Assembly (NCBI GenBank): GCA_013397935.1
Contig: VZRN01001305.1
Coordinates: 2,331,976-2,395,975, forward strand
Direction of reading: 5' to 3'
Length of the DNA stretch: 64,000 nt
Origin: Dasyornis broadbenti
Taxonomy: Eukaryota > Chordata > Aves > Passeriformes > Dasyornithidae
The translations under genes were made by a program, and so were the position numbers. Positions 13,101 through 28,100 of this stretch are shown here, piece after piece. Each line of letters begins with the position of its first letter. Positions within the stretch are counted from its first letter, which is position 1. The notes below the pieces were generated by a model that saw only the letters and a list, made by a program, of their open reading frames with translations, did not search any database and was not told the origin of the DNA.

Positions 13101-16100
13101 ATATTTAATTACTCTTGGATTTGTTGTTGCAGTCCTACTCATCATCAAAATCTTGTCTGTTTGCATTGAAGAAGCCCTGCTGGAATGTGTGTATTTCTCT
13201 CACTTTTGTGAGCCCTCTTGGGCTGGAAGATGCTCATGCTTGGACCAGAGACTCTTTGATCTGTATGTCAGCTCATATGCTACCTAAAATGGACTTTCTC
13301 ATCGATGGATGACTACTTGACTTTGAGAAATTAAGGCAGGCTTAGTGTGGTAGTTGCAAATTGGCACTTTTGTATTCATATGGCTCATGGTGCCTTGAAA
13401 AGACACACAGGCTTCTACGGAAACACCAGTTTCTATACTGGTAAAAATAGCAGGCTGAGGCTGTGAGGTCATTGTTTGCACAGGGATTAGTGTATGTGAA
13501 GAAATTGTGTTTGTGGATATGTACTACTGAAGGAAACTTTCTCACATGTAATGACCTATTTTAAATGGACAAACGATGCCTTACATTTTGATGCCCTATA
13601 TAGTTCCTTCTTTGTTTTCTTCTATTAATAATTTCTTCTCTTTCTGTCCTCTGTATCTTCTGGAGATCTCTTATGTACTGTTTTATGGCAACTCTACTTT
13701 TCGTGTTAGTTTCTGTCTGGGCCATGCCTGAAATAATTGTAGTTTCTGTAGTGCAAGAGGAAGAGGCTGTCTTGCACTCTGTTGCTTGGTGCTGTCCCCT
13801 GCTTGTGCAGCCCTACAAGTTCTCTGGACTAGAAGCACTACTATGTTTTATTGCCAGGCTAACATTTACTTGTGATCATTCTCTGATTGGTTTTGCTGTT
13901 GCATTCCAGCAACATCAGCTGAAAATGTGCACGGAAGGTCTTCCTCGTTGTCTTCATCTTGGTGTGTGGGATGGGTGCCCTGTGTCACCTGTGGGATGTC
14001 ATCTCTGTTCTGCTTGTCTCGTGTTTCTCCCAGGCAGCCCCACCCGTGTTGGTGTGGCACTGGTCTGGATCTTGTGGCATCTTTTTGCTCTTTCCTCAGT
14101 CCTTCAGACCCGCCTGTTCCTGCCCCTGCCTGCTGCGGGAGCAGGTAGTTGTGTGGTGCTACCTGTGCCAGGGCTGACTCTGCTCCCTTATCTACCACTG
14201 CAGAAGGAGCTGGGAAGGAGCCCAGCCAGATCTGCTGTTCTGCTCACTGTTGGTGAGACAGATGAGCAGGTTAGTCCCCAGAAGTGTGGGACTGAGACAG
14301 AGAGATCTTGTTGCGTTTAGGAGTAATACCTTCAAGTCAGTGGCTGTTGGGTAGGAGTGGGGTAAAGCATTTGCCCTGGGATGATGGATAGCCTAGGAGA
14401 CAGCTCGTGGGTTCTGGGTGGATGGTGTGGGGAATTGCACAGTGGCAGCATTGTGGGAAGTTGAAAGCCAAGTGCACACACCTGGCACCTGTATGTCATT
14501 TGTTGTGCATGGTTTTTTTACTCTTGGTAAACTCCCCATAGCCTTTACTTTGGGAGAGAGCCCACCCAGAATGCATGCCCTTTAGGACAAGCCTGATCTG
14601 AGCAGGTGGGACAAGGGCATATGGTGTCTTATTTCCCATTGTGTTTGATTCAGTACTGGCTGCAGAGCTGTGCAAGAGCAGAGACAGATCTTGTGGCACA
14701 GCCTGTTAATGCAGTCATTCAGCAAACACATGCGGAAGGTCAGCTTGTAATGCCAGGCCAGTTGCATGCTGTGAGGGCTGTGCAATTCTGCTCTGGAACA
14801 TGGCATTTTTCTTGTTAAACTTAACCTACCTTGTTTTAAAAAAGGGGCTGTTGGGACACGTTTTGTATGTTTAGAGAACAGGGAAAATATCCAAAGAAAA
14901 GCAAAAGTAAATAGCTGGTATGGCATATTTGTCCATGTCCATTTGTAAACTTTGTGTCCTCCTAGCCTGTACTTGCTGCTTCTGTAATTTAAGTAGTTCA
15001 GAATGGGAACTTTCTGCTTATGCTTCTGCTTTTACATTTTAACACACTAGTAGTGGATTTCAGATGTCTGTTAATCTGAGGCTAATCCTTCTGATTAGTG
15101 GGCAGTGGGCCACAAAGGATTTAGCTTTTTGTCTGTGCATTTATTATTAATAGATTATTTTCACCTCCACTAAGAAACAATAGCTGTTTCTTAGTTGCCC
15201 ATAAAGAGTACTTAATTTGCAGTAATTTTAATTTTGCCGTTATGCAGTTAAACAATAGACATCTGGAATCATAGACAGTGTTAGCAGTCTGAAAATTGAC
15301 ACTTAGTAAGAATTTAGCTTCACAGTTTTTCCACTGTTGCAGATTGGCAAATTGTGACAAAATAGAAAAAAAATCTAACCAACAGTTTGCACACTTTTAG
15401 GAATTTAGGAATAGTGTTTGCTTCTGAATGATCAACCCCAGCACTCTGGTTTGATTATTATAAGCAGAGCATAAAGTAACCTGAAATCTAACTAATGCAA
15501 TGTAATAGAAGAGTTATAGGCAATGCTGTTACCTGGCTCTCCTCTGCCTAGATACTCAAAGGTGACACAAACCTAGCTTTTAATGACTCACGTATTTTTC
15601 TTTGATGAGGAAATGTGCTCTAGGAAAGCTGTGCTCATGCCCTGGCAGTGACTCTGACTGCATCACTTGTGGGCAAGTAGGTGAAGGAGCCTTTTCAGTA
15701 GTTTTGGTGTATGCCATAGTAACATAAGTAAAAACACGAACAAGAAAACAACATCAACAGCCCTTGTAGTTCAGTATTGGTTATAAATTCAAACCTGAGT
15801 TTTAAAAAACATCTTAGTTACATTTGTATTAAACATTATTCTTCATCCACTTTCTTCAGTATCTGCTTTGGAAAGAGATTTTTTGGTGGTTATTGCAAAA
15901 TGACCAACACCCTTTTTCATCAGGACAGAAGGGCCCTGTCCACTTCAGGGAGGGAAACAGTATATATCAAATATTATACTTGCATGTGACAACAGTGTGT
16001 ATTAACTCTTTTGCAGAGTTTTGAGTACTCACTGTAAATATTTGCTTTATATTAGTAGAAGAGTTTGCTTTCATCAACTAAGCTAATCACCTGGGAGAAA

Positions 16101-19100
16101 CGCGATCAGTATGAATAATTTAGGTGTCTGCTTGTTGTCTCAGGGGTCCACCATTCCATATTATGTCCAGGCTGCCAACTGAGATAAGGAAGATAGAGGG
16201 CAAAGCTGGCTGTGTTGTTACCTTGTCATCTTCTCCACCTCCTGGTCCCAAAGTCGTGTATAAATACAGCTGTAAGGGTTTTTTGTGTGTGTGTGTCTTA
16301 GTAACTTTTAGAAATAGCAATAGAAATATGATTAGACGAGGATATCTCAGGCTATTTTGTGTGTGTACAAAACAGACCTTACTTTCTGTAGAGCAATTGG
16401 ACTTTATATAAACACGGGAATTTGTCAAAGACAGTGAAGAAGCTTTTTTTGCTCAGAATTGTGAGGAAAACAGGAAAGAAGGAAAAATATTTTTTGAGAG
16501 GAAGGTAAGAAGTAGGCCTCTGATGTTATTTTTACTGAAGTTCTCAAGTTCGGATAGCCTCATCTACTTCAAGATACTGTTGCAGGACCCAGTGAGCTGT
16601 AGTTGTTTGCTGTCTGACCCACCTGCATACCAGAACTTTGCAGATGGCAAAATCAAGAAATTTGAAGTGCAAAATAATGCTTTTAGTTACTGCCTGATAA
16701 AAGCCAGCTTCTGCTTTAAAACTTTGTGAAGACACATGAAGGAGCTGTAAAGACTTGGAAATAAAAATGAGAAAGTTAAGATGGTGTATCATGTTCAGTG
16801 CTGTCAAAAGTACAGGCTGTGTTGGCTCTGGTTCATGGTTTTGTTGTGTTTCGGGGTTGAATTTTATGAGAAAGAAAAGTTCTGTTTAAAATATTTGTTT
16901 GCAGCATGTTCTGTAAAGAAATACGAGAAATGCAGAAACAACTCTATTTTTCATGCCTAAAACTGTTCTTTTGGCCAATGTGATGGTGCTAAAAGCAGTA
17001 ACATAGCTGCGCTTGCATTATGAAAGAACCCACTTCCTTTGCAGTACTAAGGCTTGAAACTGGTCTGGCCTTTGGAGATGCTTGTATATCAAGAGCATGA
17101 TAATTTGGACGCACATCAAAATGCTTGCGAAGACTTTCAGAAGCCTGAATTTTATACATGTATATGTATATATATGTATATATGAAAAAAGTGACCTTAA
17201 GCCAGAATGGTTCTGGCATGGATTTTTGCTAACTCTTTGGCATGTATAAATCATTATATATTGCTTTCCATTTTTTAAAATTGCTATTTGTTATTTTAAT
17301 ATTTCTCTCTGTGTCCTGTTTATTTTCTTTGGGAGAGTGAAGCATAATTCTGTTGTTACATACATACGCATTTCTCAAAACAAAAAGTTAACTTCAAATT
17401 AAATAGGCAGTTTGAGTTTTACAAAGTAGCTAGAGATAAATAGTGACTATCTGCCTTGTTGGTAGCACATTTATAGTTATCTCCTGAGGAGAATTTCCCA
17501 GCTTTTTTGAACCATTTAAGTGCTGATATCTGGTCTAACAGTGAGTTAATAATATCTTGGTTTTTTGCTGTTCTTTGTTGTACTTTGTGACCCCTGAACT
17601 CTGCCATGTTCTTACAGCCAGTTTCCCCTCCTGTATTACTGGAGTAATTCAGGAGTACTGAAGTAACTCCTGAAGTACTGAATTACTTGATTGAAAAGCT
17701 CTTGCAGGTCCCAGGAGAGGATCCAAAAGGGAATTGTTATAGAGACTCAGATTTCTAGGAGCTCTAAGGACTGGCTTTGAGTCACTGCAAGTGCTTCTGT
17801 TGACTGCTGCATGCTTCTTTCAGAGCTGACAGTGGCTGTCAGGCAATGAATCCAGATGTTAATACTTTACGCTTTTTAAAGTTTGCTGGTGCACTGAGGT
17901 CTGACCTTTCTTGTGAAGCTGCTTCAGTTATTTCTGTGATTTCTGGTTATTATCAAATTAAATTGAAAAGATCATCAGGCATCCTGCTTCCTGCTGGTAC
18001 TCTTTTCTTGGTAAGCATTTCCAAAGAGTTCCTCCATTGGCAGCAGGTGGGGTCGGTGACATCAGGCAACTCTTTGCAGCCCTTCAGCTGCAGTTATTTG
18101 TTTCTTATCAGTGAGGACAGAAACAGGTTCAGCAGCCATGTGTAAGACCAAAATTGGGCACATACATGTGTAGGCACTTTAATGCCATCCCCTTGCATTT
18201 GTTGGAGCAGTGTGTTGTGCTGCCATTGGAAATATACTTGGAACAAAGTGGGACTTTGGAGATTTCTTTGGCACTGAGCCAGCAGCCTCATTATGATGTG
18301 CTTAGCACCAGAGAGAGAAAAAACAGATGCATGCTTGTTTTTTTATTATTTTTGAGGAGGATCCTTTGAATGGCTTCTGAGGTCTTGAGGTTGCTGCATG
18401 TTTTGCTGCCTTTTAACTCCGTGGCTGTAGTGCACTTGGAAGAGAGGTGCAGTTTACACAAGCAATTGAAATCACACGTGCACTGGATTTTTTAGGCTCT
18501 TGGACTTTCTCGCTGCTTGTGTCAGCATGCCAAAGTGCACTGTGTTCTCAAGGCTTTTCTCGGTAGGAATATGTAAAAGCTGTCAATTATTCCTCTGTTC
18601 CAAGCTGGCTGTTTTACAAACAGGTGTGGTTTATGGGGACATTTCCCTCATTTAAAACCAGTCATCTTCACTTATGCTGTAGTGTTAGCTATTGTCATTG
18701 CACAACACAGCTGTATCCTGAGAGAGTTGTAGGATAAAAAGCAAAGCTAGTTGAATTTTACTGATTTATCTGACAATACAATTGTTTTATTTTCTTGGAG
18801 GATAAGTTGCAGTGATTCATTAATAAAAAGTTGGTTACATTTGGTAGAAAATAAAAACTGTAATTTTAAAGTTTAAAGTAATTACTTGACTGCTGCTACT
18901 GAGGCACTGCTTAAGAGTTTGAAGATGTACATTACATGAATTTCCAGAGTTTTAGGTACTAGGTGTCATCCTGAAAGATTTGGTTGCCTTTGCAGTACAT
19001 AATGCAGAAATTACTGTGTGAAGTTGTTTGCTCTCTACTTGAAAAGTTGGAACAGTCTTACAAGGATTATTAGAAGGGTTCAAAATTGAAATATAAAAGG

Positions 19101-22100
19101 TTTGTCTAATAACTAAAATTATTGGCAAGTGACTGTCATTGTGCACAGAGCTGGACACTCATGGTTTTGTTGTGTTATGGGCATCGAGCACCAGATCCTG
19201 GGTGAAGTAATGCCATAGCAGGTTGTCTCCTGCACCACCCAGTAGCCACAAATCCTGAGCATTTTGGAGTAGTGATGCTATCACTGCAAATGAGTGCTGC
19301 CTAGTGCAGTGGTGTCTTGATGTTAATTTTCTGGGCGGAGGAGCAGTGGGGTTTTGCTGTGGGCTGTGGCAGGAGGAGGGATGATTTTCATTCTGCTCAT
19401 TAAGTGCCCACTGTCTGGCTGGGTGCCCAGCAGCGTCAGTCTCACAGCTAACTACACTGTGAGGTTGCATTGAGTGCAGTTGGTTCCCCTTTTCATCCCC
19501 TCTGGTCTCATCAGACCCTGGTCCCAGCCAGAGCCTGAGGAGCTGTGCATGTTGGGGTGGCGGGGTAAGTCAGCAAGCTAGCAACCAAGTTGGAAAACCA
19601 GTAATGTTACTGAGACACGGGGCTATTTTGCAGTATTGTAAGTATCCCACATACTCACAGTGCTATCATGGCATTCGTGCGTTGCTCATCTGTTGCTTAA
19701 AGGCAAGGTGAATGTAGAGTATGGGAGCAGTCATATTGCACCAGTCATGATTCAAAGTGGTTTTCAGAGCAAGAGAAGAGCTGTAACTACAGCAGCCAGG
19801 CAAGATTCATCTGCACCATGGCCTGGAACTGGCCCATGGTGGCTGGCAGGATCCATCCCCACCACCAGTATCTGGTCTCTTCTATGGAAAAGCTCCTTCC
19901 CCAGGTACCAGGGTGATGGTGGAGGAGCAATTTCAGGACAGAGCTTTAGATGCTGGAAGAAGACTGGTCACCTTCAGCTCCTTGTGCTGTGAGAAAGAGG
20001 TTTTACCAGAGGATTGTCAGGGAGCTTAATTTAGTTGTTTTGAATTACCCTTGTAAGCAGCCTGTTTTTCCCAGTCCTTGAGAGGGAGGGAGCGGGAATG
20101 ACAGGTTTCTAATTTCAGAGCCCTGGGTAAGGGAGTGCTCAAATCCCCCCAGTCTCTCCTGCCTCCATTGCTTCCCATGTTGTGTGCAGCTTCCCCTTGG
20201 TGCAGGGAGCGAGGCGGCAGGCGAAGTAGTGGCAGCCATGTCAAACCTCTGGCATTTCCGACTTGCCTGGCTTGCTCTCTCTGCTCAGGTTTTCTTGTAA
20301 GTTTGGAAACTTGAGGCTCCCAGCCTCGGTTTTTGTTGTTTTGGGGCAGAGGCTGTGGCTATACCTTGGGTCCCACTGGACTTTCTGCTACAGAAACAAA
20401 GGGCACCCTGCAACCACTAGACCTTTCTCTGGGAGCGCTGCTTACAGAACACATCTGCTTTGATGCATGGGACTTTCCTCTTTAGACTGATGCCTCTTAC
20501 AGAAGCTCAGCTGAAACATGATGCCACCATGGTTACCTGGCTGAAGGGAGAGAGGCTGGGCAGCCAGCAAGTTGTACATGCCACTGGAAACTGCTTGGAT
20601 GTGATGCTGAACATGTCTGGGCTAGAATTTGGCAGCAGGGGAAGGACAGAGAATAATTGCCGGAGAGGTGAGGACGGGGCAAAGTATAGTAACAAGTGAA
20701 AAAATTATTAAAGATTGTGAATAACAAAAAAAAAAAGCAAAAAAATGTGCCCCAATAAAAACACAATGTGGACAAAGATACTGTTATGTAGGGAACAAAT
20801 GAGAGTTTGTTCATTTGAAGTGATTGGCAAAACTGATAAGGGGCAACAGCAGTTTCAATCTAACAATGAAGGAAAAGATACACAATAGCAAAAGGGAAGT
20901 GAAATGAGAGAAAGGAGGGAGTGACTGATTCATGACTGCTTGCACCTTGGGTAACCACCATCTCTGATCATATTATATGATTTTAAAGGTCTGTGCAAAA
21001 CAGAATCAAGTCTCTTGACCGTGGCTGGCAGATGTGTGCAACAGTCCTGCTGTGCACTCCTTTGGTGTCAGCTATTATGCAGTCAGCAAGTCACTTCACT
21101 AGTGACATTGCAGGTCACCTTTTAGATTTTGCCTACATAAATGTATTTTGTGCTGAATTACATTGTCCTGTGGATTGCAGTTGTGGGTTGACGTTTTAAA
21201 ATTAAAGTGTCTGTATGTCAATAAATGTACAACAGTAAAGACCTGAGCACAGAGATAACAAATACACTAACCATATGTAAGTAAAAATTGTGTAATTCCT
21301 GTTTCGTTTTGCTTTTTTTTTAATGAAACTGGAAGAACAAGAAGCACTGTGCTGCCCTCAGCAAGTGAGCAGCCCTGTAATATTGTAGAATAAGTTTTGC
21401 AGTTCCTTACTGTTTTGTGGATTTAACATGTCTGCTCAGTTTTTGTGCCTGCCTACTGGTGGTGTGTGCCATGTACATCTCTGGTTTGTGTCTAAGTCTT
21501 GATCCCTGGCAACTGAAGAAGGGTAGAGAGTTGAAGGGCCTGTACTTGACCGACTCCTTGACCCGTGCTTTACGTGCTTTGTTGCTATTAACTGCCTTTC
21601 TTCAATAGCTATTGTCTGATTTCTGTCTTGGTGTATTCTGTCTTTTATTTGAGGCCTTTGCTGCAAGCCTGCTGCCTCCAGCTCGTGAGGTGCCTGCTGC
21701 CTGCTGCCTGCTTAGGTATTTCTGTGGCCTGTCGCTGACCCAGTTTCTGCAGCGTTTAAACTGCCCTTTTCAAAAGGGGACATTTCTGGCCTTTGTGAGC
21801 ATTCTCAGTGTTGCTGGGATAATGTGGCTGATCCCGCAGATGCGGGTAGTCGCTTTAAAACAAACACACACCCCTGCCCTGGTCCCCATGCTTTCAGTCT
21901 TGCTTGGATTTTTTTTTTTTCTCTTCTTGTAAATAAAAACAATTATTCATGCTCTCTGGTCATTGAAGCTATGGGCTATGTTTTGTTGTTCCTGGAACAA
22001 TTACTGAAAACGTTTGCTGTGCAGGGAGGGCAGGGCAGTGCCCAGCCATATAGAGTGTACGCTTCCAAATGTTGAGATGGGAACCTTTGCTTTTGTTCTC

Positions 22101-25100
22101 AAGCTGAGGAATCTTCTTTCGGACTTGGAAAACTTAAGGTTGTCCCATGTCATCTGTGACTATGTCGTGATGCCTGACTTGGAGGTTGTCATTCTGGGAG
22201 TGCGTACTGGGTTGGGGACAATGACACTTGGTTTGAACACTCATATCTTCTTTATTTTCCCACTACCTACTGAAAGCTTGCAAGCTGTGGGAAGGTAAGA
22301 TCAGGTGTTGAAAATGTGACTTGGTGGCAACTGCAAATGCACACTGCCTACTGATGGCCGTGGTTTGGGGCAGCACTGTAAGCTTCTTTATTCCCTCTTT
22401 TTGCTATATTCCTGCCAAAAGCTACATCTTCCATTTTGACATGATGGAAGATCTGCCTTACAAAGCCCCGTCGCTCCTTTTTTAGTGGAAAGTATTGCCG
22501 TGGAGCGACAGAAGAAGCCCCTTCAGAGGCTGGATGCACTTGCCAAGCTTTATGTCTTGCTCTTAGTTCAGATGCCTGTCCATCCGTGTATCCAAGTGCT
22601 CCCATAAGAAGGGGCAAAGTGTTGTGTGTCAGTCCTGCTCCTCAGTCTGCCCCTCTGCCTATGAGAAGCCCCGCTGGCTTCAGTGGGACCTTTCTGCAGG
22701 TTGCCGTGCAGGACCATGGCATTAATTTGCTTATCTTACAGACGAAGAAGCTTTGAGAGATGTACAGCCAAGACCAGTTAAATAGACCTTTGGGCTGCAG
22801 AGGGGTCTTTGGCCTGTCTGGAGGAGCTTTTCCTCTCGTGGGCAGCATGCAGAAGCAAAGTGCATCCTTTATTGCAGTGGAAGCAGATGTTTGGTTTGAG
22901 GCTTATTAAGAAACTAAAAATAGCATTACCGATGCTTTTCCTTTGGTTTACAGGTGAACATTTCAAGTTGGTGAACTCTGATTATCTTCCTAGCTTTGAA
23001 ATAAAGGAGGAAATGCAAGAATCTAGAGGAGGTGGAGTTTTAATATTTTATTTGATTGCAAGTAGGTTTTTTAACCAATATAAACTAATCAAAAACTGAT
23101 TTCCTGCTGGTTTTTCATCTAATTTTCCTCCTTTTTCTTTCCTCACCAGCTATCCTGCTGAAGGAAGCAAATGTTAACTTGTGGGCTTTAGGTGCCCCTT
23201 GCTGGAATTCAGAGCCATAAAATACTTGAGGTTTCTTTGGTGGTAGACATTTTGTTCATAAGCCTGTGAAACGGGGTGTGTTTTCCATGGTTCTGCATTG
23301 TATAATAGCAGAACACTGCAGCATTTTTTGCGTCAGAAGAAATTGGCTGAGAGCAAATGCTGTGCATTGGCTTCAACAGATCCCAGATGTTTTGTAAGGA
23401 CCTGGTGGTTTCTGCGATAAGCATTGGAACTACTAATCCTGGTAATGCCAACTTTCTTTTTGTATTTTTGCCAGTTTGAATTTTCTGGTAGAAATTTTTT
23501 TCGTATCTGTTTCCTTTAACAACATAGCCTAGCGAATTATAAACACAGAGTAGTACTTAGGAGTAGGTCACAAATACACCATGAGCATGCTTGCTTTTAT
23601 TAATAGCACTAAGTCATGGAGCTGTCTTTCCATTTTGCACACCACAACCCAGAGTGACGAGTGACACAAGACAGGAGAACTCAGCAAGCTACACTTTTCA
23701 AAAGGGGCAGCCGGGGAAATTTTGCAGGCTGTCTGTGTGGTATCCTGTCACCATGGTGGGGTTTACTGGCTTTAGGTGAAAAAGTGGAAATGATCTGATG
23801 CTGTGGGGGATTACCCCTTTTTTTTTTTTTTTTCTGACTGCAGGAGGGGATGTACTTTGAAGTATATCCAGAGTTTTGTATGGGAAGCTAGAAGCTTCAT
23901 TTGAGAGCAGGTTTATATGACTGTACTGGTGAATCACAGAGATGAAGATGAAAATGCACAGTGCTGTCTGTTAATAAAATGCCAGTGAACAACAAGAACA
24001 GTTTACAACATTTTTTATTGCTATTTTTAAAAGGTTTTTCATAAGAAAAAGGATCTGTATTTTGTGTCCTGTCTAAAAAAAAATACCACACATCACATAT
24101 GGCATAGATTCAATGAATTATTACACCAGAAAAAAAGTTTTGTCATATGATGCCAAAACATTTTGAGGGGGGCTAAAGAGGATGTAATACATCCCCACTG
24201 GAAGGGGTAGAAAACAAGAACAAGAGCGTGATGCTCCTGTGAGATGGAGGTGGTGGTTTGGGGTTGAAGCTACTTTTTCAGTGTTGCTATTTGACTAGTG
24301 ACTTAACTTTAACTTTTCATCCTGGAGATTGGTATTGGCCCCTGGGGTGTGGGGGAGCAGCTTTATTTCCCTGCTGTGCATAGGGTGACTGTGTGACCGC
24401 AGCTTCCCCCTGCAGCACCACACTTAAAGTACCTTTAAGAAAAGTGTAGCCTTGCTTCTTCTCCTTATATTTTTATTTGCATCAATTTTTCACATTCATA
24501 TAGTACAGCTTGTGAAAATGCTTTTCAATTATGTGAAAAATTACATATTTTTTAGAAAGCTGTTATGTAGTTTGAATTTGTGGTAGTTTGGACATGCTTC
24601 AGAAGGTCTTGTATGAAGTTTCATCTGCTAGAGGAGATCATTAAGTTTTTAATAAGTTTGGCAATCAATAGTGGCAATACTTTTTCTCCTTATAAAACTG
24701 AAATATAACCCTGAGAAAGCTGATCTTGGTCTGTTACTCAAGCAAATGTTTGGTAAAAGAATTGTGCAAATGGTGCATGGTTTTAAGTTTTTGAGGGACT
24801 TCCCCAGCATCTTATCAGTTTGTAAGGTTAATTACTGCCAATGCAGTGAAACTGTATATTAGAGTGTTGGCTTTTTCTTGCGTTTGCAGCATTTCAGGCT
24901 GTCTGTTAAAGTGCTGTGGAGGTAACTTGTACAGTTTTCCATACTGAGCTCATTTTGGTTGTCTGTCTTCATACACTGACTTAAACAAGGCATGATGTTG
25001 AATGCTCATAGGTAAATTGCTGTTCTTAAAGGTTAATGCTCAAAGATTATGCTTTGTTTTTAAAACTTCGGGCTGAAATTCACAAAAGGGGAAAAAATGC

Positions 25101-28100
25101 ACGGTCCAGATTGATGTTTTCCACTGTTGGGCATTTTTTGTAGCTTTGAGATGTGACCTTACTGACTTTTCTGTAACTTCTCAGGGATACTGGTGTTGGG
25201 TGCACTGTCCAGACCAAGGGGAATAAATTAAAAGCAGAAGTTACTACTTTTTAAAGCCCTAGGTCTGAGTTTTCTTGTATTTGCTTAGTTTCCTTTTTAG
25301 TTAGTATTCTTTTTTCTCGGGGAGGAGCAAGATATGGGGAAGGATAGTGGTTTTTTAGAACTTAATGAATTCAGTGTAAAGGTTTCCTGTTGGCTGTTGA
25401 GATCCACTAGGCAAATACATACTGTCCTGCAGGCCTGTACTCTTCCATTATAAAAAGAAACTAAAAGGCTTGGATTAATGTAGAAACAGCAAAAGGCAGC
25501 TCCCATAGGAAGATTATCACTCTTAATTACTGTAGGAAGATTATCACTCTTAATTATTAAGCAGGTCGAGCTTATCAGTGACCACTGAGCTCTTTCATGC
25601 ATTTTGCTGAACTGCTGTAACTTAAAATGGTTTCTGTCAAGATAGAATTTTTCGGCTGTGCCTGGTGTAGAAAAAGGAAATGGTTGGGTGCAATGATATT
25701 TGACAAGAATGTAACTTCTTATTGCTGTGAGTTTTGCAGCCCCACAGGGCTTCCTGTCAATGCCTCCCGCTTTTCTCGAGGTGGTAGCCAGATTCTCTGA
25801 GCTGGAGGAAAACTAGTTTCCCTGTCATGTGAAAGTGGAACATTTGAAGGAGGAAAGATTGCTACTGACCTGACAGAAGTTAGCCCTTTGTTCTTCAGCT
25901 TGGGGAGAGTTTTTGAGTAAAATTGGGTGTGCTTGATGAAATAAATTTTTATTTTAACTGTTAAAAACAGAATTGCAATCGTTGTGTCAAAAGGTGAGGT
26001 CTGTTTTCACTTGGATCTCTTCCTTCTTTAATTGTAGATACACGGTAATTGTTCTGTAGATACACTGCAGGAACAGCAAACGTTCATTGTTACTTTTGTG
26101 GGAATTAATTTAGTTGAGGCAGGTGTGATAGCATTTGTTTCTTCTGAAATACCTGCCCCTTGTGTTGTTTAGTTTGTAATTGTTAGTACAGGACTATACT
26201 TAAAAACTGCCATTGCCACTAAAATTTTTTGCCATGGCTTTGCTGTTGCAAGGACAGAAATAAGGGCTTTGCTCCTTAGTAAGTAAAAATAATTGTGTTC
26301 TTCTGAGGTACAAGGTAGGTGGATTTGTGGCCTATCTTCTCACTTTTTAAAGTTTCTTTTATCCTGCCTCTTTCATGGGGCTGTGCTGTGAATTTTGACT
26401 GCTTTCAATAAAAGTCTTTGAAAACTGTGGGTAGGGAGCAGTCATTTAAATTTCATGGTATTTCAGCTCAAGGCTTGCATTGGTGTTTTGTTTTTAGCCA
26501 GAGAAGGCAGTGTGCTGACACCGTGAAAGACTTTTTTCTAGATACTACTCTGTGTACCCTTTCTCTAGGGTTCTTGGTTTCAAAGTGTCTGAAAAAGGCT
26601 GTGAGCAGCACATCTCACTTGAAAATGATTCATTTTTAGTTCAGAGACGCTGGGCAGGACTGTGACTAGACAGTGTGATGTTTTAGAGGTATGGAGACTC
26701 AACTTCTCTTGTAAGGGTTTTGGGTTGTGAGAGTTAAGCAGTGCTCTTCAAAAAGCAGTCATTTCTTTACATGTATTAAATATGCCAGGGTGCTTCAGGT
26801 TTGACTGCCTTTCTTAATTCTAGTTAATTGAGTAAGATAGACAAAAATTAACATCTCAGCAATTCTTTGTGATCTTAGTGGCAACTTTTGAAGAGCAAGC
26901 CTGTGTTATGCAGGCAGTTTAAATGTTCTTAGGGATATTTTTGAGGGTTTGGCAACTATAGGATAAGCAAATTACTCAAAAAAGTGAATTTGGCTAAAAA
27001 GTTTTGAGGTTTAAAAAGGAAAAAAAAAAAATTGCATGAGCTGCTTTTGATTTTTGGTTTTATTTTGCAAACTCATGGGCTAGAAGCAGTCTTCAAAGAG
27101 ACTGAAATACAGTATTTTCTTACAACCCCACAAGTCCAGTATCTGGTAAAGACAAAACGTCAAGAATACCAAGGCTCCTGATGGAGCCAAAACTGCGTTT
27201 GTATCAGGCAAGCGGCTCTTTTAATTTGTCTTGGGAAGAACTTAAAAAATGGAGTAAATTATATTGTTTCTGCAATTTGAATTTTAATGCACGATTGCTG
27301 ACTTATTTGGGAAAGATAAATTGTGAAGAAGCTTAACAAAGAGAAAGGCAAGTGAAAGGCTTTATTTGAGAGCAGTTATCAGAGTTTACCTCATGCAATA
27401 TTGCGGAATGAAAAGGCAATTATTGAATTATATGAAGCCAAAAGTAAACTGAAGGTAGATGTTCTGCCTGCCAGGATATTTGGGATTTGCTGGCAGCAGT
27501 AGAGGTGCTCCAGAGGAAAATGTTTGACGTGCATTTTGAACTGATGGGCCCTGTACAGTCATCCAAAACAAATAACTTAGTTACTGTCTGTCCAAGATGC
27601 CTAAAATGTACATGGTCCCCCTGGACCATCTGTAGAGAGTGTTGGTTGTTTCTTGAAATTCGGGTGAATAAAGAATTTCAAAGAAGAGGTTTCAGAAAAT
27701 AATTTCAAATGGATTCAAGACATTGTGAATTAATGTCTTAATTTACTACAGATTTCAGTTATTCAGAAGTTAGGGTCTGATTTATGTGAGGGAGTAATTC
27801 TGTTCTGCTCTTAAACATGCTTTATTGTGCTGCTCCTGCTACTAAAATGCAAACCACAGGCGCAGCTGGGAAAGAAAGCCTTTTCTCTTTACCAAGATGC
27901 TCACTATAGAACTTTGTGCCTCACTGATCGTAATTTCCCCTAGGTTTCTTCATGAGTCTTAATCTCGTTTTTATTTGGTCTGCATTTAACTTCTTTGGAC
28001 ATTTTTCGAAGTTGTGAGGATAGAGAGAAAAACGAAGTTTTTTTAATCTGTGTCCTTCCATTTACATCCCATTGAGCAATGTGGCTTTAAGAGGCTATAC

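Noticed and set aside
14435..14455. TTGCACAGTGGCAGCATTGTG, similar to the 5' end of U4 snRNA
   Set aside because: Only about 20 bases match; the following sequence has no U4 stem or Sm site, so it is probably chance.
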